From UBA9926 sp038131595 (GTDB taxonomy: Bacteria > Pseudomonadota > Gammaproteobacteria > Pseudomonadales > Azotimanducaceae): a stretch of 64,000 bases of DNA. The stretch covers positions 1,116,001-1,180,000 of the forward strand of contig JAYPPR010000008.1 of the NCBI GenBank assembly GCA_038131595.1, written 5' to 3'. Under the pieces are notes generated by a model. The model made no database searches, was not told where the DNA came from, and saw only the letters and a list, made by a program, of their open reading frames with translations. Of the stretch, positions 1 to 8,819 are shown piece by piece (positions within the stretch are counted from its first letter, which is position 1; the number at the start of each line of letters is the position of its first letter). A program made the translations under genes and the position numbers.

Positions 1-192
1 TCGTGCAAGCAAAACGCTCGGAGGGCCTGCGACGTAAGCCCCTTTCGCGAGTGGGTGCTGACCATTGTCGCCCTTGTGAGTTTGCGCAGGCTGGGTTTGG
101 TTGTGTTTCCCACCTGGACTGCGAGCCCACAAAGATCATGATGCTTTCATGGGCGTTCCCGAAGCGGGGCGTTTGGCTGTGTTGCGTAAGGA

Positions 193-206
193 GTAAGGAT
201 CCTTAC
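193..206. repeat. 14-bp perfect palindrome
   Basis: GTAAGGATCCTTAC reads identically on both strands. It lies in a 285-bp stretch at the left edge of the window in which I see no convincing gene. It could be a regulator site or part of a hairpin 3' of the minus-strand VOC gene, but it has no spacer or T-run of the kind a terminator needs. Confidence 0.4.
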
Positions 207-285
207 GGGGTGTAACTCGGCACGCTCCGGCTCAGGAGGAACGGGAAGATCTCTTGCTTTATTTGCGGGTAGAAGTCTGCTTGCC

Positions 286-642
286 CTAGCTATGCCCTTC
301 TCCTTGGTCCAAATAGAACACATTGCCATCTTGATCTTCGACCAAGGCTAATCGCCCTCCCCAAGGCTGACGAGTCGGTGGCATCGGAAAAGATGCGCCG
401 CGCTCAGTCAGTTGCTCATAAGCTGCCGTTAAATCGTTCACCATGAGGCCAATTCCGGTGTGTCGTCCTAATCGACTTTGATCACTGGTCACCTCAAGCG
501 AAAGCGGCAGCGGTGAAGACTGAAATCTTGCATACCCATGGTCAACTTCAGCGTCGATTAACGTCAGTCCAAACACTTTGGTATAGAACTCAATCGCTGC
601 CTCAAGATCTGAGACAAAGACGTTGATAAACCCTAGTCGCAT
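286..642 (-). CDS. VOC (glyoxalase/bleomycin-resistance) family protein
   Basis: The 118-residue product has the fold signature of one VOC module pair. It opens with RLGFINVFVSDLEAAIEFYTKVFGL, split here as the first beta strand plus the helix with the YTKVFGL motif, and ends with DQDGNVFYLDQ, the usual C-terminal strand carrying a metal-ligand-type region. Such proteins are small cytoplasmic metal-dependent enzymes or binding proteins; the substrate cannot be told from sequence. An AGGGA ribosome site lies about 9 bases before the ATG. It is transcribed away from the acyl-CoA dehydrogenase operon to its right. Confidence 0.85.
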   Translation of the reverse strand: MRLGFINVFVSDLEAAIEFYTKVFGLTLIDAEVDHGYARFQSSPLPLSLEVTSDQSRLGRHTGIGLMVNDLTAAYEQLTERGASFPMPPTRQPWGGRLALVEDQDGNVFYLDQGEGHS

Positions 643-923
643 GATGAAGTTCCCTTTGTGGTTTGAAGCAGCTTACCGCGTGCCAAACGCGAACCACAGG
701 GCGTGGCGGTTAAGCCTCTTGAGCGTACCTGCTTCGCGTCGCGCGGAGGCAATCTACTGTGCGCCCTTTGACCACATCGGACCAAATGATGCGGGCTGGC
801 GCTTTAGTAGAGAACTGGGTGGCGTTCAAGAGCGCCAGATAAAACGCTTGCCCAATTCAATTTCCCTCCGAGCAAAAGATACTGTCTTTTAAGGATAGTG
901 CAGTAATGATGGCAATCTGGGTA

Positions 924-972
924 AACCACTAACCACTAACCACTAACCACTAACCACTAACCACTAACCGCT
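924..972. repeat. Heptamer tandem array 1, (AACCACT)6 plus AACCGCT
   Basis: Six perfect copies of AACCACT (924-965) are followed by one copy with a single change, AACCGCT (966-972). The array lies in the 685-bp gap between the divergent VOC and acyl-CoA dehydrogenase genes. It is one of five arrays in this window with exactly 7-bp units but different unit sequences. Confidence 0.95.
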
Positions 973-996
973 ATCTGCCGATCCCTAATCCCAGGA

Positions 997-1117
997 CCTA
1001 AACACCGACATCGAGCATCTAACAGGGGACGATCATCGATACCGTGGTTTTAACGCGCTGGAGGATTGAGGGATGGCCGCTAGGACGGCCTTGGCGCTCT
1101 GCGGTGTCGGTGTTAGG
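997..1117. other. Structured intergenic element with long-range inverted repeat
   Basis: CCTAAACACCGACA (997-1010) is matched by the inverse TGTCGGTGTTAGG (1105-1117), with one extra A in the left arm. Between them is a smaller hairpin, GGCCG-CTAGGA-CGGCC, near 1074-1090. No open frame covers it. It could be a structured RNA, a leader of the acyl-CoA dehydrogenase operon, or the remains of a small mobile repeat. The rest of 973-1327 holds nothing else I recognise. Confidence 0.35.
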
Positions 1118-1327
1118 TTAGGGGCTCGGCTGGTATTGGGGAGGCGTTGCTCCGTAAGGGGAAACGCGATCGCCGAATTGAATGTGAGGTCTCGCATGGT
1201 TTGCCACATGGCTTTGTATGCCTTGGGAAATCAGTAGCCGTTCGGAAGATCATCGTGAAATGATCGGTGCGATCAGAGGAGCCTCTAAGCAGGCTCGTGA
1301 CATTTTTAAACTTAAGGTAACCAGGAT

Positions 1328-2440
1328 ATGAACTTTGAATTTTCAGAAGAGCAGAATTTGCTCAGGGAGCAAGCACAAAGCTTCTTAAAGGATCAATGCT
1401 CCTTGTCAGCAGTTCGCGCCGTGCTCGATGGCGAGCAATCCTTTGACGAGGGACTTTGGCAGCAAGTCGCTGCGATGGGCTGGACTGCGACCACCATTCC
1501 AGAGGAGTACGATGGGCTCGGGCTGAGCTATCTTGAGCTGTCCGTGATCGCTGAGGAACTCGGCAGGCAAATCGCGCCTATTCCTTTCTCTAGTTCTGTT
1601 TACCTTGCGACAGAAGCGATTTTGCTGGCGGGTTCTGATGCACAGAAAGCGCACTGGCTTCCCCAGCTTGCAGCTGGCTCAGTGATTGGTTGCCTAGCGG
1701 TCAATGAAAGCGCCGGTGAGCCTTCTCCTGACACTTTGCAATCCAGTTTCTCTGATGGCGAGGTCAGCGGCTCAAAGATTCCAGTCGCCGATGGCGACAT
1801 CGCGCATCTCGCAGTGGCTTTGGTCAATACGAGCGAGGGACCAACAGCTGTTTTGATCGATTTGAATCAAACTGGCGTGACGCGGACCCCAGTTAAAACA
1901 ATCGACCCTAGCCGATCCCACGCTCGACTCGATTTTGAAAATGCCAGTGCCGAGATACTGGGTGAGCCGGGTCAAGGGTGGTCGTTGTTGCAGCGAGTCT
2001 ATGATCGCGCAGCGGTGCTCTTCGCCTGGGAGCAGGTCGGTGGTGCCGAGACATCGCTGAATATGGCAAAGGAATATGCCCTTGGAAGATTTGCTTTCGG
2101 TCGCTCCATCGCCAGCTATCAAGCCATAAAGCACAAATTGGCGCACGCCTACGTAAAAAATACGTTGGCCCGTTCCAACTGCTATTACGGTGCCTGGGCA
2201 TTGTCGACCAATGCAGATGAGCTGCCCCTCGCTGCTGCAACAGCGAGGGTGGCGGCCACTCAGGCGTACTACTATGCGTCAAAAGAAAATATCCAAACCC
2301 ATGGCGGCATGGGTTTCACCTGGGAGTTTGACTGTCAATTCCCATACCGACGCTCAAAGCTGTTGGCCGTGACCATCGGGTCCGAAGCAGTGTGGCAGGA
2401 GAAGTTGATTAGCGCCGTTGAAAACGCGCAAGCGGCGTAA
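1328..2440 (+). CDS. Acyl-CoA dehydrogenase, short (FadE28-like) partner
   Basis: This 370-residue flavoprotein has the three-part acyl-CoA dehydrogenase layout: an N-terminal helical domain beginning FEFSEEQNLLREQA, a middle beta domain, and a C-terminal helical domain with GRSIASYQAIKHKLA near residue 260 and HGGMGFTWEFDCQFPYRR near 325. It should oxidise an acyl-CoA thioester to the enoyl-CoA with FAD. Its stop is 14 bases from the next acyl-CoA dehydrogenase, so they form one operon. Pairs of about 370 and 400 residues often form mixed tetramers in steroid side-chain breakdown; that role here is inferred. The ATG follows an AGGAT site. Confidence 0.92.
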   Translation: MNFEFSEEQNLLREQAQSFLKDQCSLSAVRAVLDGEQSFDEGLWQQVAAMGWTATTIPEEYDGLGLSYLELSVIAEELGRQIAPIPFSSSVYLATEAILLAGSDAQKAHWLPQLAAGSVIGCLAVNESAGEPSPDTLQSSFSDGEVSGSKIPVADGDIAHLAVALVNTSEGPTAVLIDLNQTGVTRTPVKTIDPSRSHARLDFENASAEILGEPGQGWSLLQRVYDRAAVLFAWEQVGGAETSLNMAKEYALGRFAFGRSIASYQAIKHKLAHAYVKNTLARSNCYYGAWALSTNADELPLAAATARVAATQAYYYASKENIQTHGGMGFTWEFDCQFPYRRSKLLAVTIGSEAVWQEKLISAVENAQAA

Positions 2441-2454
2441 GGAGAGTAAGCGAA

Positions 2455-3666
2455 ATGGACTTTAACGATACAGCACAAGAAGCAGATTTTCGTGAGGAAG
2501 TGAAAACCTGGCTTAAGGACAATGTTCCGAGCGAGGCAGAACTCACAGGGCTCGATTACATTGGGCGGGCAAAACTTTGGCAAAAGCGCAAATACGATGC
2601 CGGTTGGGCCTGTCTCCGTTGGCCGAAAGAGCATGGTGGCCGAGGGGCGAGTGCGATTGAGCAGGTGATCTTCAATCAGGAAGAGTCAAAGTATCAGACG
2701 CCAGATAGCATCTTCTCCATCGGTCAAGGCATGTGTGCGCCCACCATGATGACGTGGGCGACCGAAGAGCAAAACGAACGCTTCATGCCACCGCTTGCAA
2801 GCGGCGAAGAGGTGTGGTGTCAGCTGTTCAGTGAGCCCGCCGGAGGCAGTGATTTGGCAGCGCTGCGCACTCGAGCGGTCAAAGATGGCGACGATTGGAT
2901 CGTCAATGGCCAGAAGATCTGGACATCTGGCGCCCATTATTCTGACTACGGCGTGTTGGTACTAAGAACCGATCCAGATGTTCCCAAGCACCAAGGGTTG
3001 ACCTATTTTTTCTTGGACATGAAGTCGCCAGGCATTGAGATCAAACCCATCAAGCAAATCTCGGGCGGCGCAAACTTCAACGAAGTGTATTTCACTGACG
3101 TTCGCATCCCAGATGCGCAGCGTCTCGGCGCGGTGGGCCAGGGCTGGCAGGTGGCGCTCACGACGTTGATGAATGAGCGTGCCTCCATCGGCGGAGGCGG
3201 CGGTGGTTGTAATTTTGATTCAGTGTTTGATTTGGCGAAGCAAGTGTCGCTGGCAGGGCGCCCCGCTATTGAGGATCCCTCAGTCCGGCGCAAACTTGCC
3301 GACTGGTACGTGCAAGAGTCGGGTTTAAAGTTCACGGGCTACCGTTCAATGACGGCGCTGTCCCGGGGTGAAATCCCAGGCCCTGAGAATTCCATTGGCA
3401 AACTAGTGGGTGCACCCAAGCAGCAAGATATGGCGAGCTTTGCTCTGGACCTCCTCGACCAGCACGGGGTGATTTGGGACAGTGAGTTATCAGAGAAGGC
3501 GGGTCTATTCCAGGCGGCGTATATGTCCTCTCCTGGTCTTCGTATCGCCGGTGGTACGGATGAAATCATGGCCAATATCATTGCCGAGCGGGTGCTTGGA
3601 TTGCCCCAAGATGTCAGAGTCGATAAGGGAATCCCCTTCAAGGATGTGCCTACCTCTTCATCCTAA
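2455..3666 (+). CDS. Acyl-CoA dehydrogenase, long partner
   Basis: The 403-residue product carries CQLFSEPAGGSDLAALRT near residue 122, the flavin and substrate loop of the family, and GGTDEIMANIIAERVLGLP near the C-terminus, typical of the larger subunit of paired acyl-CoA dehydrogenases. GGAG is placed well before the ATG, in the short gap after the upstream dehydrogenase. Both probably act together on a CoA-bound side chain in the cytoplasm. The gene ends the operon; no terminator hairpin is obvious before the convergent D-aminoacylase gene. Confidence 0.92.
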   Translation: MDFNDTAQEADFREEVKTWLKDNVPSEAELTGLDYIGRAKLWQKRKYDAGWACLRWPKEHGGRGASAIEQVIFNQEESKYQTPDSIFSIGQGMCAPTMMTWATEEQNERFMPPLASGEEVWCQLFSEPAGGSDLAALRTRAVKDGDDWIVNGQKIWTSGAHYSDYGVLVLRTDPDVPKHQGLTYFFLDMKSPGIEIKPIKQISGGANFNEVYFTDVRIPDAQRLGAVGQGWQVALTTLMNERASIGGGGGGCNFDSVFDLAKQVSLAGRPAIEDPSVRRKLADWYVQESGLKFTGYRSMTALSRGEIPGPENSIGKLVGAPKQQDMASFALDLLDQHGVIWDSELSEKAGLFQAAYMSSPGLRIAGGTDEIMANIIAERVLGLPQDVRVDKGIPFKDVPTSSS

Positions 3667-3772
3667 TGAGTGAGTGGGCCCTAAAGGGTTGGTGGCAAGT
3701 TGGGCTGCGGCTCGGCTTGTCATAACCCGTACTAGAGGCCGTAATGGGGCCTGCATTGGGCAGTGTCTGCAT

Positions 3773-3804
3773 AGAGACAGAGAGTCGCAGAGGCAGAGAG
3801 ACAG
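3773..3804. repeat. Degenerate octamer array, four AGAGNCNG-type units
   Basis: Four consecutive 8-bp units are AGAGACAG, AGAGTCGC, AGAGGCAG and AGAGACAG. The first and last are identical and the middle two have drifted. It lies between the convergent acyl-CoA dehydrogenase and D-aminoacylase genes. It resembles a decayed version of the tandem arrays elsewhere in the window. Confidence 0.5.
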
Positions 3805-3866
3805 CGCGTTGTAAGGCGAGCCTGGATAAGCTCTAAAACAAACGAATCAAATGACCAAAGACCCGG

Positions 3867-5366
3867 CTAACTCTGGGGTGCGTACGCGTCTCGACGATAG
3901 CGGAGCATGCTGCCTGATCTGGCGTTGCGATGCTGGCCCAATTGAAATGCGACTTTGCCGCCAACAACAACGGTATGGATACCTGACGCCAGCTGTTGAG
4001 GCGCATCATAGGTTGCCTCATCGTGAACGCGCTCGGGGTCGAACAAAGTAAGGTCCGCAAACCACCCCTCTTTAATTTGACCGCGATCAGATATTCCAAA
4101 GGTTGCCGCTGTCAGAGAGGTCATCCGCCGCACCGCCTCAGCGAGCGACAAAATATTTTGATCGCGAACGTAGCGCGAGAGGACGCGAGGGAAGGTGCCA
4201 TAAAGCCGGGGGTGGGGTTTGCCCTTTAGGTTCGGGATCCCGTCTGAGCCAACCATCATGTCTCGCCACTTAAGGTTTGTCTGAATGTCTTGCTCGTCAA
4301 TGAGAAATTGAATGCAGAGCGTTTGGTCGCCCCTCGGTGCTGTGAGGATGGTATGCACGAGCTCAGTCAGCGAGCGACCCTCCTCACTCGCGATGTCCAC
4401 GAGCATGCGCCCCTCAAACGTTGGGAAGGCAGGGCAGCTCGCAATTCTGATGACTCTCGCGAGATCTTCATTGATTCGGTCGAGGTTGAAATATTCAATC
4501 ATGCGACCGCTGCCAGCGGTATAGGGATAGACATCGAGCGACACCCCTTGGCCATCTGCAAGGGCTTGCTCGATTCTGGAGAGTGATTCCGTCACTTTGC
4601 CCCAGTTGGGCTCGCCTGCTGCTTTGTGATGAGAGATGTGCGTGTGGACGGCTGCATCTTTGCCGATCGTCAGTGCCTCCTCTACCGCCTCTAATAGATG
4701 ATCGCCTTCGTTCCGCATGTGCGTCGTGTAAAGGCCGCCAAATTCCGCCACCGTGCTGGCCAGTGCCGTTACCTCCTCGGTGTCGCTGTAGCGCCCGGGC
4801 CGGTAAATCAATCCACTCGAAAAACCGCATGCTCCCTGCTCCATGGCGAGGAGGATGTGCTCTCGCATCAGGCGCAGTTCGTTTGCCGAGGGTGCGGTTT
4901 TCGCTTCGCCCATCACAAGCGATCGGACGGTGTTGTGGCCAACAAGCATCATATTGTTGATCGCGGGACCCTCAGCCAACGCTGCACGGAAGTAACCTTC
5001 AAGGTCTGTAAAGTCCCCACGAAGCCCAGCGAGAATGCCGCCACTGGCGCGGCGCCAATCGACATCAGGCGAGGCTGGAATAGCACTAAAGCCGCAGTTG
5101 CCATTGACGACGGACGTTACGCCTTGGGAAAGCTTGAAGGTCATATCTGGGTGCCTGATAAACGCGCCATCATCATGTCCGTGCGCATCGATGAATCCAG
5201 GCGATAACACGTAACCCTCGCAGTTAATTTCCTCCTCGCCAGCGGGGGCTTGACCGATGTGTGAAATCCGATCATCGGTGACGGCAACGTCCGTGACGAT
5301 GGGTTCCGCGCCAGTGCCGTCTAAGACAGTGGCCGAACGAAAGACGAGATTAGGCGGGTTGGGCAT
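3867..5366 (-). CDS. D-aminoacylase / N-acyl-D-amino-acid deacylase family amidohydrolase
   Basis: This 499-residue protein belongs to the D-aminoacylase branch of metal-dependent amidohydrolases. GFIDAHGHDD near residues 57-66 supplies the HxH metal motif, CGFSSGLIY near 180 and HISHHK near 245 supply further active-site residues, and the C-terminal EGWFADLTLFDPERV is the usual beta-sandwich closing strand. It would remove the acyl group from N-acylated D-amino acids or related amides. It starts 12 bases after the stop of the GMC oxidoreductase upstream, so the two are cotranscribed; a shared substrate route is likely but unknown. Confidence 0.88.
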   Translation of the reverse strand: MPNPPNLVFRSATVLDGTGAEPIVTDVAVTDDRISHIGQAPAGEEEINCEGYVLSPGFIDAHGHDDGAFIRHPDMTFKLSQGVTSVVNGNCGFSAIPASPDVDWRRASGGILAGLRGDFTDLEGYFRAALAEGPAINNMMLVGHNTVRSLVMGEAKTAPSANELRLMREHILLAMEQGACGFSSGLIYRPGRYSDTEEVTALASTVAEFGGLYTTHMRNEGDHLLEAVEEALTIGKDAAVHTHISHHKAAGEPNWGKVTESLSRIEQALADGQGVSLDVYPYTAGSGRMIEYFNLDRINEDLARVIRIASCPAFPTFEGRMLVDIASEEGRSLTELVHTILTAPRGDQTLCIQFLIDEQDIQTNLKWRDMMVGSDGIPNLKGKPHPRLYGTFPRVLSRYVRDQNILSLAEAVRRMTSLTAATFGISDRGQIKEGWFADLTLFDPERVHDEATYDAPQQLASGIHTVVVGGKVAFQLGQHRNARSGSMLRYRRDAYAPQS

Positions 5367-5378
5367 GGTTAGCTCACT

Positions 5379-6917
5379 TCAATTCAATCCGAAATTGGCG
5401 GGATGGGTGTTGATATCCTGTGCAAGTTTCTCGCCGATCATGAGACACGTGAGATTGGTGTTGGCCCGCGGCACGGAGGGCATGATGGAGGCATCGGCGA
5501 CCATGACTTGGTCTAGTCGGTGGAGCTGGCCCCATTCGTTGACCACGCTCATGGCGTCACTGGGGGCCCCCATTTTGGCGGTCCCGCAAGGGTGATAGCC
5601 ACTGCCGCAGAACCGCTGGATCAATTGCCCAATGGCATCGGTATCCTGGCTCCGGGCGGGATCAGGAAAGATGACGGTGTCTATCATGTCGCTCAAGAGC
5701 GGTGATCGAGTGAACGCGAGCGCATCCATAAAGCCTTGAGTGAGTGCTGCGCGATCTCGCGGGTCCTCGCAAAAGTGGTTATGAATCAGCGGTGGGTCAT
5801 TAGGGCTCGTGCCACTTAAGAAAAGTGCGCCGCGTCCATCTTGGTATTCTAAGCATGCGGCGATGCCGATTCGGGCTGGGCCATCGGGGCGACCCACGTG
5901 ACTGAGTAGCTCGATTTGCATGTTGTTGCGTGCTGACTCGCCGCCTGTCGTGTAGCGCAAAATAGTCTGTATCAGCGGGTCGTCGTGGTTGAGTTCGATG
6001 CCTTCTTTCAACTGGCAGACTACCGACAGCGCAGGATGATCGCTTAAGTTCGCGCCAACACCGGGCTCATCGGCGAGAAGCCGGATACCGAAGTGTTCGA
6101 GTTGGGCTTTGGGTCCAATTCCCGATCGCATGAGTAAGGTTGGCGTCAGTAGGGCCCCCGCTGAGCAAATGACGAGGGTTCCCTGTACGACAGTCGACGT
6201 TCCACTTGGGGTGGTAATTTCAACGCCGGTACACGTCTTACCCTTAAAGCACAGGCGATTAACCAGGGTATCGGGCCAAATGGTGAGATTGGGCCTGAAT
6301 CGCGCGGGGGCGAGATAAGCAATGGCGGCGCTAACCCTTAGCCTGCCTATTTTATTCATGGGCTGGGGGCTGGCTCCCCATTCATCAGGATGGTTGGCGT
6401 CGGGGCAATGGGGGTAACCCAGCGTTTCTGCATCGGCCATGAATGCTTGGTGATGCGGCAAGAGCTGGTGGGGCTTATAACGGGTAATAGTGATTGGGCC
6501 AGCATCGCCGTGGTGCGGAGCATCACCGAAATCAAGGTCGCGCTCGAGGCGGTTGAAATAGGGAAGCACGTGAGACCAAGCCCAGCTTGTCCCAGCCGCT
6601 TCTGCCCAGCTGTCGTAGTCTTCGGGAATCCCGCGTAAGGCAATGGTGGTATTGACTGCGCTTGAGCCTCCAACCACCCTGCCCCTTGGGAGCGCCACAC
6701 TTTGGGTTTCGGTGGGTGCGTAGTTCAGACCCCAGTCGTGGTCCTTCAGAGCATTCCGGTGCGAATTCACCAGTTCAAATGGCAAGCTGTCAGCGGTTTG
6801 GTAATCGGGCCCTGCTTCGATTAATAAAACCGACCGGTCCGCATTCTCGCTCAATCGGCTAGCGAGCACCGACCCGGTACTGCCCGCCCCTATGATGATG
6901 ACGTCGTAATGTTCCAT
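5379..6917 (-). CDS. GMC-family FAD oxidoreductase
   Basis: The 512-residue product begins with the FAD-binding YDVIIIGAGSTGSVLASRL and has GGSSAVN near residue 83 and GYHPCGTAKMG near 440. The histidine of that last motif is the usual catalytic base. The C-terminal RANTNLTCLMIGEKLA closes the FAD site. GMC enzymes oxidise alcohols, choline-like compounds or sugars; the substrate is not set by sequence. It leads a two-gene operon with the D-aminoacylase and lies just downstream of the isocitrate lyase terminator. Confidence 0.92.
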   Translation of the reverse strand: MEHYDVIIIGAGSTGSVLASRLSENADRSVLLIEAGPDYQTADSLPFELVNSHRNALKDHDWGLNYAPTETQSVALPRGRVVGGSSAVNTTIALRGIPEDYDSWAEAAGTSWAWSHVLPYFNRLERDLDFGDAPHHGDAGPITITRYKPHQLLPHHQAFMADAETLGYPHCPDANHPDEWGASPQPMNKIGRLRVSAAIAYLAPARFRPNLTIWPDTLVNRLCFKGKTCTGVEITTPSGTSTVVQGTLVICSAGALLTPTLLMRSGIGPKAQLEHFGIRLLADEPGVGANLSDHPALSVVCQLKEGIELNHDDPLIQTILRYTTGGESARNNMQIELLSHVGRPDGPARIGIAACLEYQDGRGALFLSGTSPNDPPLIHNHFCEDPRDRAALTQGFMDALAFTRSPLLSDMIDTVIFPDPARSQDTDAIGQLIQRFCGSGYHPCGTAKMGAPSDAMSVVNEWGQLHRLDQVMVADASIMPSVPRANTNLTCLMIGEKLAQDINTHPANFGLN

Positions 6918-6968
6918 TGCGATACCCGTAAGACGATCGTCTGAAGCCTACCTGATCGACTATACCCC

Positions 6969-6996
6969 AAAAAAAACGCCTCCAGAGGAGGCGTTT
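6969..6996 (-). terminator. Rho-independent terminator of the isocitrate lyase gene
   Basis: A perfect 10-bp stem, AAACGCCTCC / GGAGGCGTTT with loop AGA (6974-6996), is followed on the minus strand by a run of eight T (A-run 6969-6976 on the plus strand, partly inside the stem). It lies 70 bases beyond the aceA stop and before the GMC gene, so it separates the two minus-strand units. Confidence 0.9.
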
Positions 6997-7066
6997 AAGA
7001 TGACGACTGACATCGTTCATCGAGGGGTGCACCGAAGTGCTAGCGCCGGGGACTGGCGCCAAGGGG

Positions 7067-8713
7067 TTAAAACTGGTTCATGGTGTTGTCTTTACCACCG
7101 GCAAGCAGTGCGTTTTCACCAGAGAAGTACTCTTTGTGATCATCGCCAATGTTGGAACCTGCGAGATCCTGGTGTTTCACTGATGCCATATCACGTCGAA
7201 TCTCCTGCCGCTGGATGTCTCGTACATAGGCCAGCATTCCGAGATCCCCGAAGTAGCCTTGGGATAGTACATCGGTACCGAGTGCTGTCTCGTGATACGT
7301 GGGCAGTGTAATGAGATGGTGAAAGATACCCGCTTCGCGAGAAGCATCTCGCTGGAATTGCTGGACCAGTTGATCAGCTTCTTGTGCGAGAGGCGTTTCG
7401 TCCATCTCAAGGGCCATGAGGCCTCGTGGTGTGGTTGCGGGGTCTGGGTAAGCGCTCAAGTCTTTGCCTGCAGCCTGCCACTCGCCGTAGACCTGCTCTC
7501 TGAAAGCCAGCGTCCAGTTAAACGATGGGGAGTTGTTGTATACCAACTTCGCATCTGGCACGTGCTTACGCACTTCATTCACCATGCCGGCGATCTGCGC
7601 GACATTGGGCTTTTCCGTTTCGATCCAGAGGAGGTCCGCACCATGTTTCAAGCTGGTCACGCAGTCGAGCACCACGCGGTCAAACCCTGTGTCCTTGCGG
7701 AATGCGTACAGGCCGTTATCTAGCCTGAGCGGTTTAACGAGGTTCCCTTGCTGGTGAATGATGATGTCGTTTTCTGCCAGCTCCGAGAGATCGTTCACGG
7801 GCGCTGATTCCAAGAAAGCGTTGTATTGGCTTGCTAGGTCGCCAGGCTCTTTCGAGACAGGAACCTTCTGAGTCAGGCTGGCACCGAGTGAGTCCGTGCG
7901 AGCGACGATGATGCCGTTTGGCACACCGAGCTCCAAGAAGGCGTATCTGACCGCGTTAATTTTCGCCAAGAAATCCTCGTGGGGAACGGTGACCTTGCCA
8001 TCCTGGTGTCCACACTGCTTGGCATCAGAGACTTGGTTTTCGATTTGGATCGCGCAAGCCCCTGCTTCGATCATTTTCTTAGCAAGTAAGTAGGTCGCCT
8101 CTTCATTACCGAAGCCCGCATCGATATCCGCGATGATGGGTACAACGTGCGTTTCGAACTGATCGATTCGCTCTAAAATAGCATCGGTAGGCTGGCCCGC
8201 TTCGCGCGCCTCATCCAGCTCGATGAAGATGTGTCGCAGTTCTCTTGCATCGGCTTGCTTTAAGAAGGTGTAGATTTCTTGAATAAGATCCGACACGGTG
8301 GTTTTTTCGTGCATGCTTTGGTCGGGCAGCGGACCAAATTTTGATCGTAACGCCGCGACCATCCAGCCACTCAGGTAGATATAGCTCTTGTCCATGGTCC
8401 CGCGGTGCTTCTTCACTGACATCGCGAGTTGCTGCGCAGTAAAGCCATGCCAGCATCCAAGAGACTGGGTGTAGCGAGCAGGATCAGCATCATAATCTGC
8501 CATGTCGCGTCGCATGATGTCGGCGGTGTATCGCGCAATATCCAGCCCAGTCTTGAATCGGTTCTGCAGTTGCATACGAACGGCGTACTCAGCGCTGATT
8601 CCTTTCCATGTCTCAGCGTTCTGGGCGATAGTGGCATCCATGTCGGCAATTTGCTCCAAGTAGGCGGAGCTTGGTCCAGCGTTTAAAGCCTGTGCGGCGT
8701 TAGTCGACGTCAT
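7067..8713 (-). CDS. aceA: Isocitrate lyase, Pseudomonas-type
   Basis: Isocitrate lyase splits isocitrate to glyoxylate and succinate, the first step of the glyoxylate shunt. The 548-residue product has the catalytic-loop motif KQCGHQ near residue 230, the form usual in the longer Pseudomonas-type enzymes, and IQIENQVSDAKQC before it. SFNWTLAF lies in the C-terminal half. I place the start at the ATG giving MTSTNAAQALN, because AGGAC lies about 8 bases upstream; a TTG 48 bases further up is in frame but less likely. The shunt fits the fatty-acid, acetyl-CoA-yielding catabolism encoded around it. No malate synthase gene is present nearby. Confidence 0.95.
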   Translation of the reverse strand: MTSTNAAQALNAGPSSAYLEQIADMDATIAQNAETWKGISAEYAVRMQLQNRFKTGLDIARYTADIMRRDMADYDADPARYTQSLGCWHGFTAQQLAMSVKKHRGTMDKSYIYLSGWMVAALRSKFGPLPDQSMHEKTTVSDLIQEIYTFLKQADARELRHIFIELDEAREAGQPTDAILERIDQFETHVVPIIADIDAGFGNEEATYLLAKKMIEAGACAIQIENQVSDAKQCGHQDGKVTVPHEDFLAKINAVRYAFLELGVPNGIIVARTDSLGASLTQKVPVSKEPGDLASQYNAFLESAPVNDLSELAENDIIIHQQGNLVKPLRLDNGLYAFRKDTGFDRVVLDCVTSLKHGADLLWIETEKPNVAQIAGMVNEVRKHVPDAKLVYNNSPSFNWTLAFREQVYGEWQAAGKDLSAYPDPATTPRGLMALEMDETPLAQEADQLVQQFQRDASREAGIFHHLITLPTYHETALGTDVLSQGYFGDLGMLAYVRDIQRQEIRRDMASVKHQDLAGSNIGDDHKEYFSGENALLAGGKDNTMNQF

Positions 8714-8798
8714 GACAAAGAGTCCTGATCTGAAAGAGGGGGCGACTGTATCAACGGCCAACGCTTTATTGAATAGAAACGATGGATAGTAATATATT

Positions 8799-8818
8799 CC
8801 TAATACTCAACTATTAGG
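8799..8818. promoter_or_regulatory. Inverted repeat upstream of isocitrate lyase, possible operator
   Basis: CCTAATA-CTCAAC-TATTAGG is a perfect 7-6-7 inverted repeat, 86 bases before the aceA start. On the minus strand it overlaps AT-rich sequence (TTGAGT followed about 16 bases later by TATCCA) that could be a weak promoter. A dimeric regulator of acetate or fatty-acid use could bind here. No regulator gene is adjacent. Confidence 0.45.
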
Positions 8819-8819
8819 A

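Noticed and set aside
1..285. 70-codon plus-strand frame at the left edge
   Set aside because: It has no recognisable motif and no ribosome site.
623..892. 89-codon plus-strand frame opposite the VOC start
   Set aside because: It starts inside the VOC gene, has no ribosome site and resembles no protein family.
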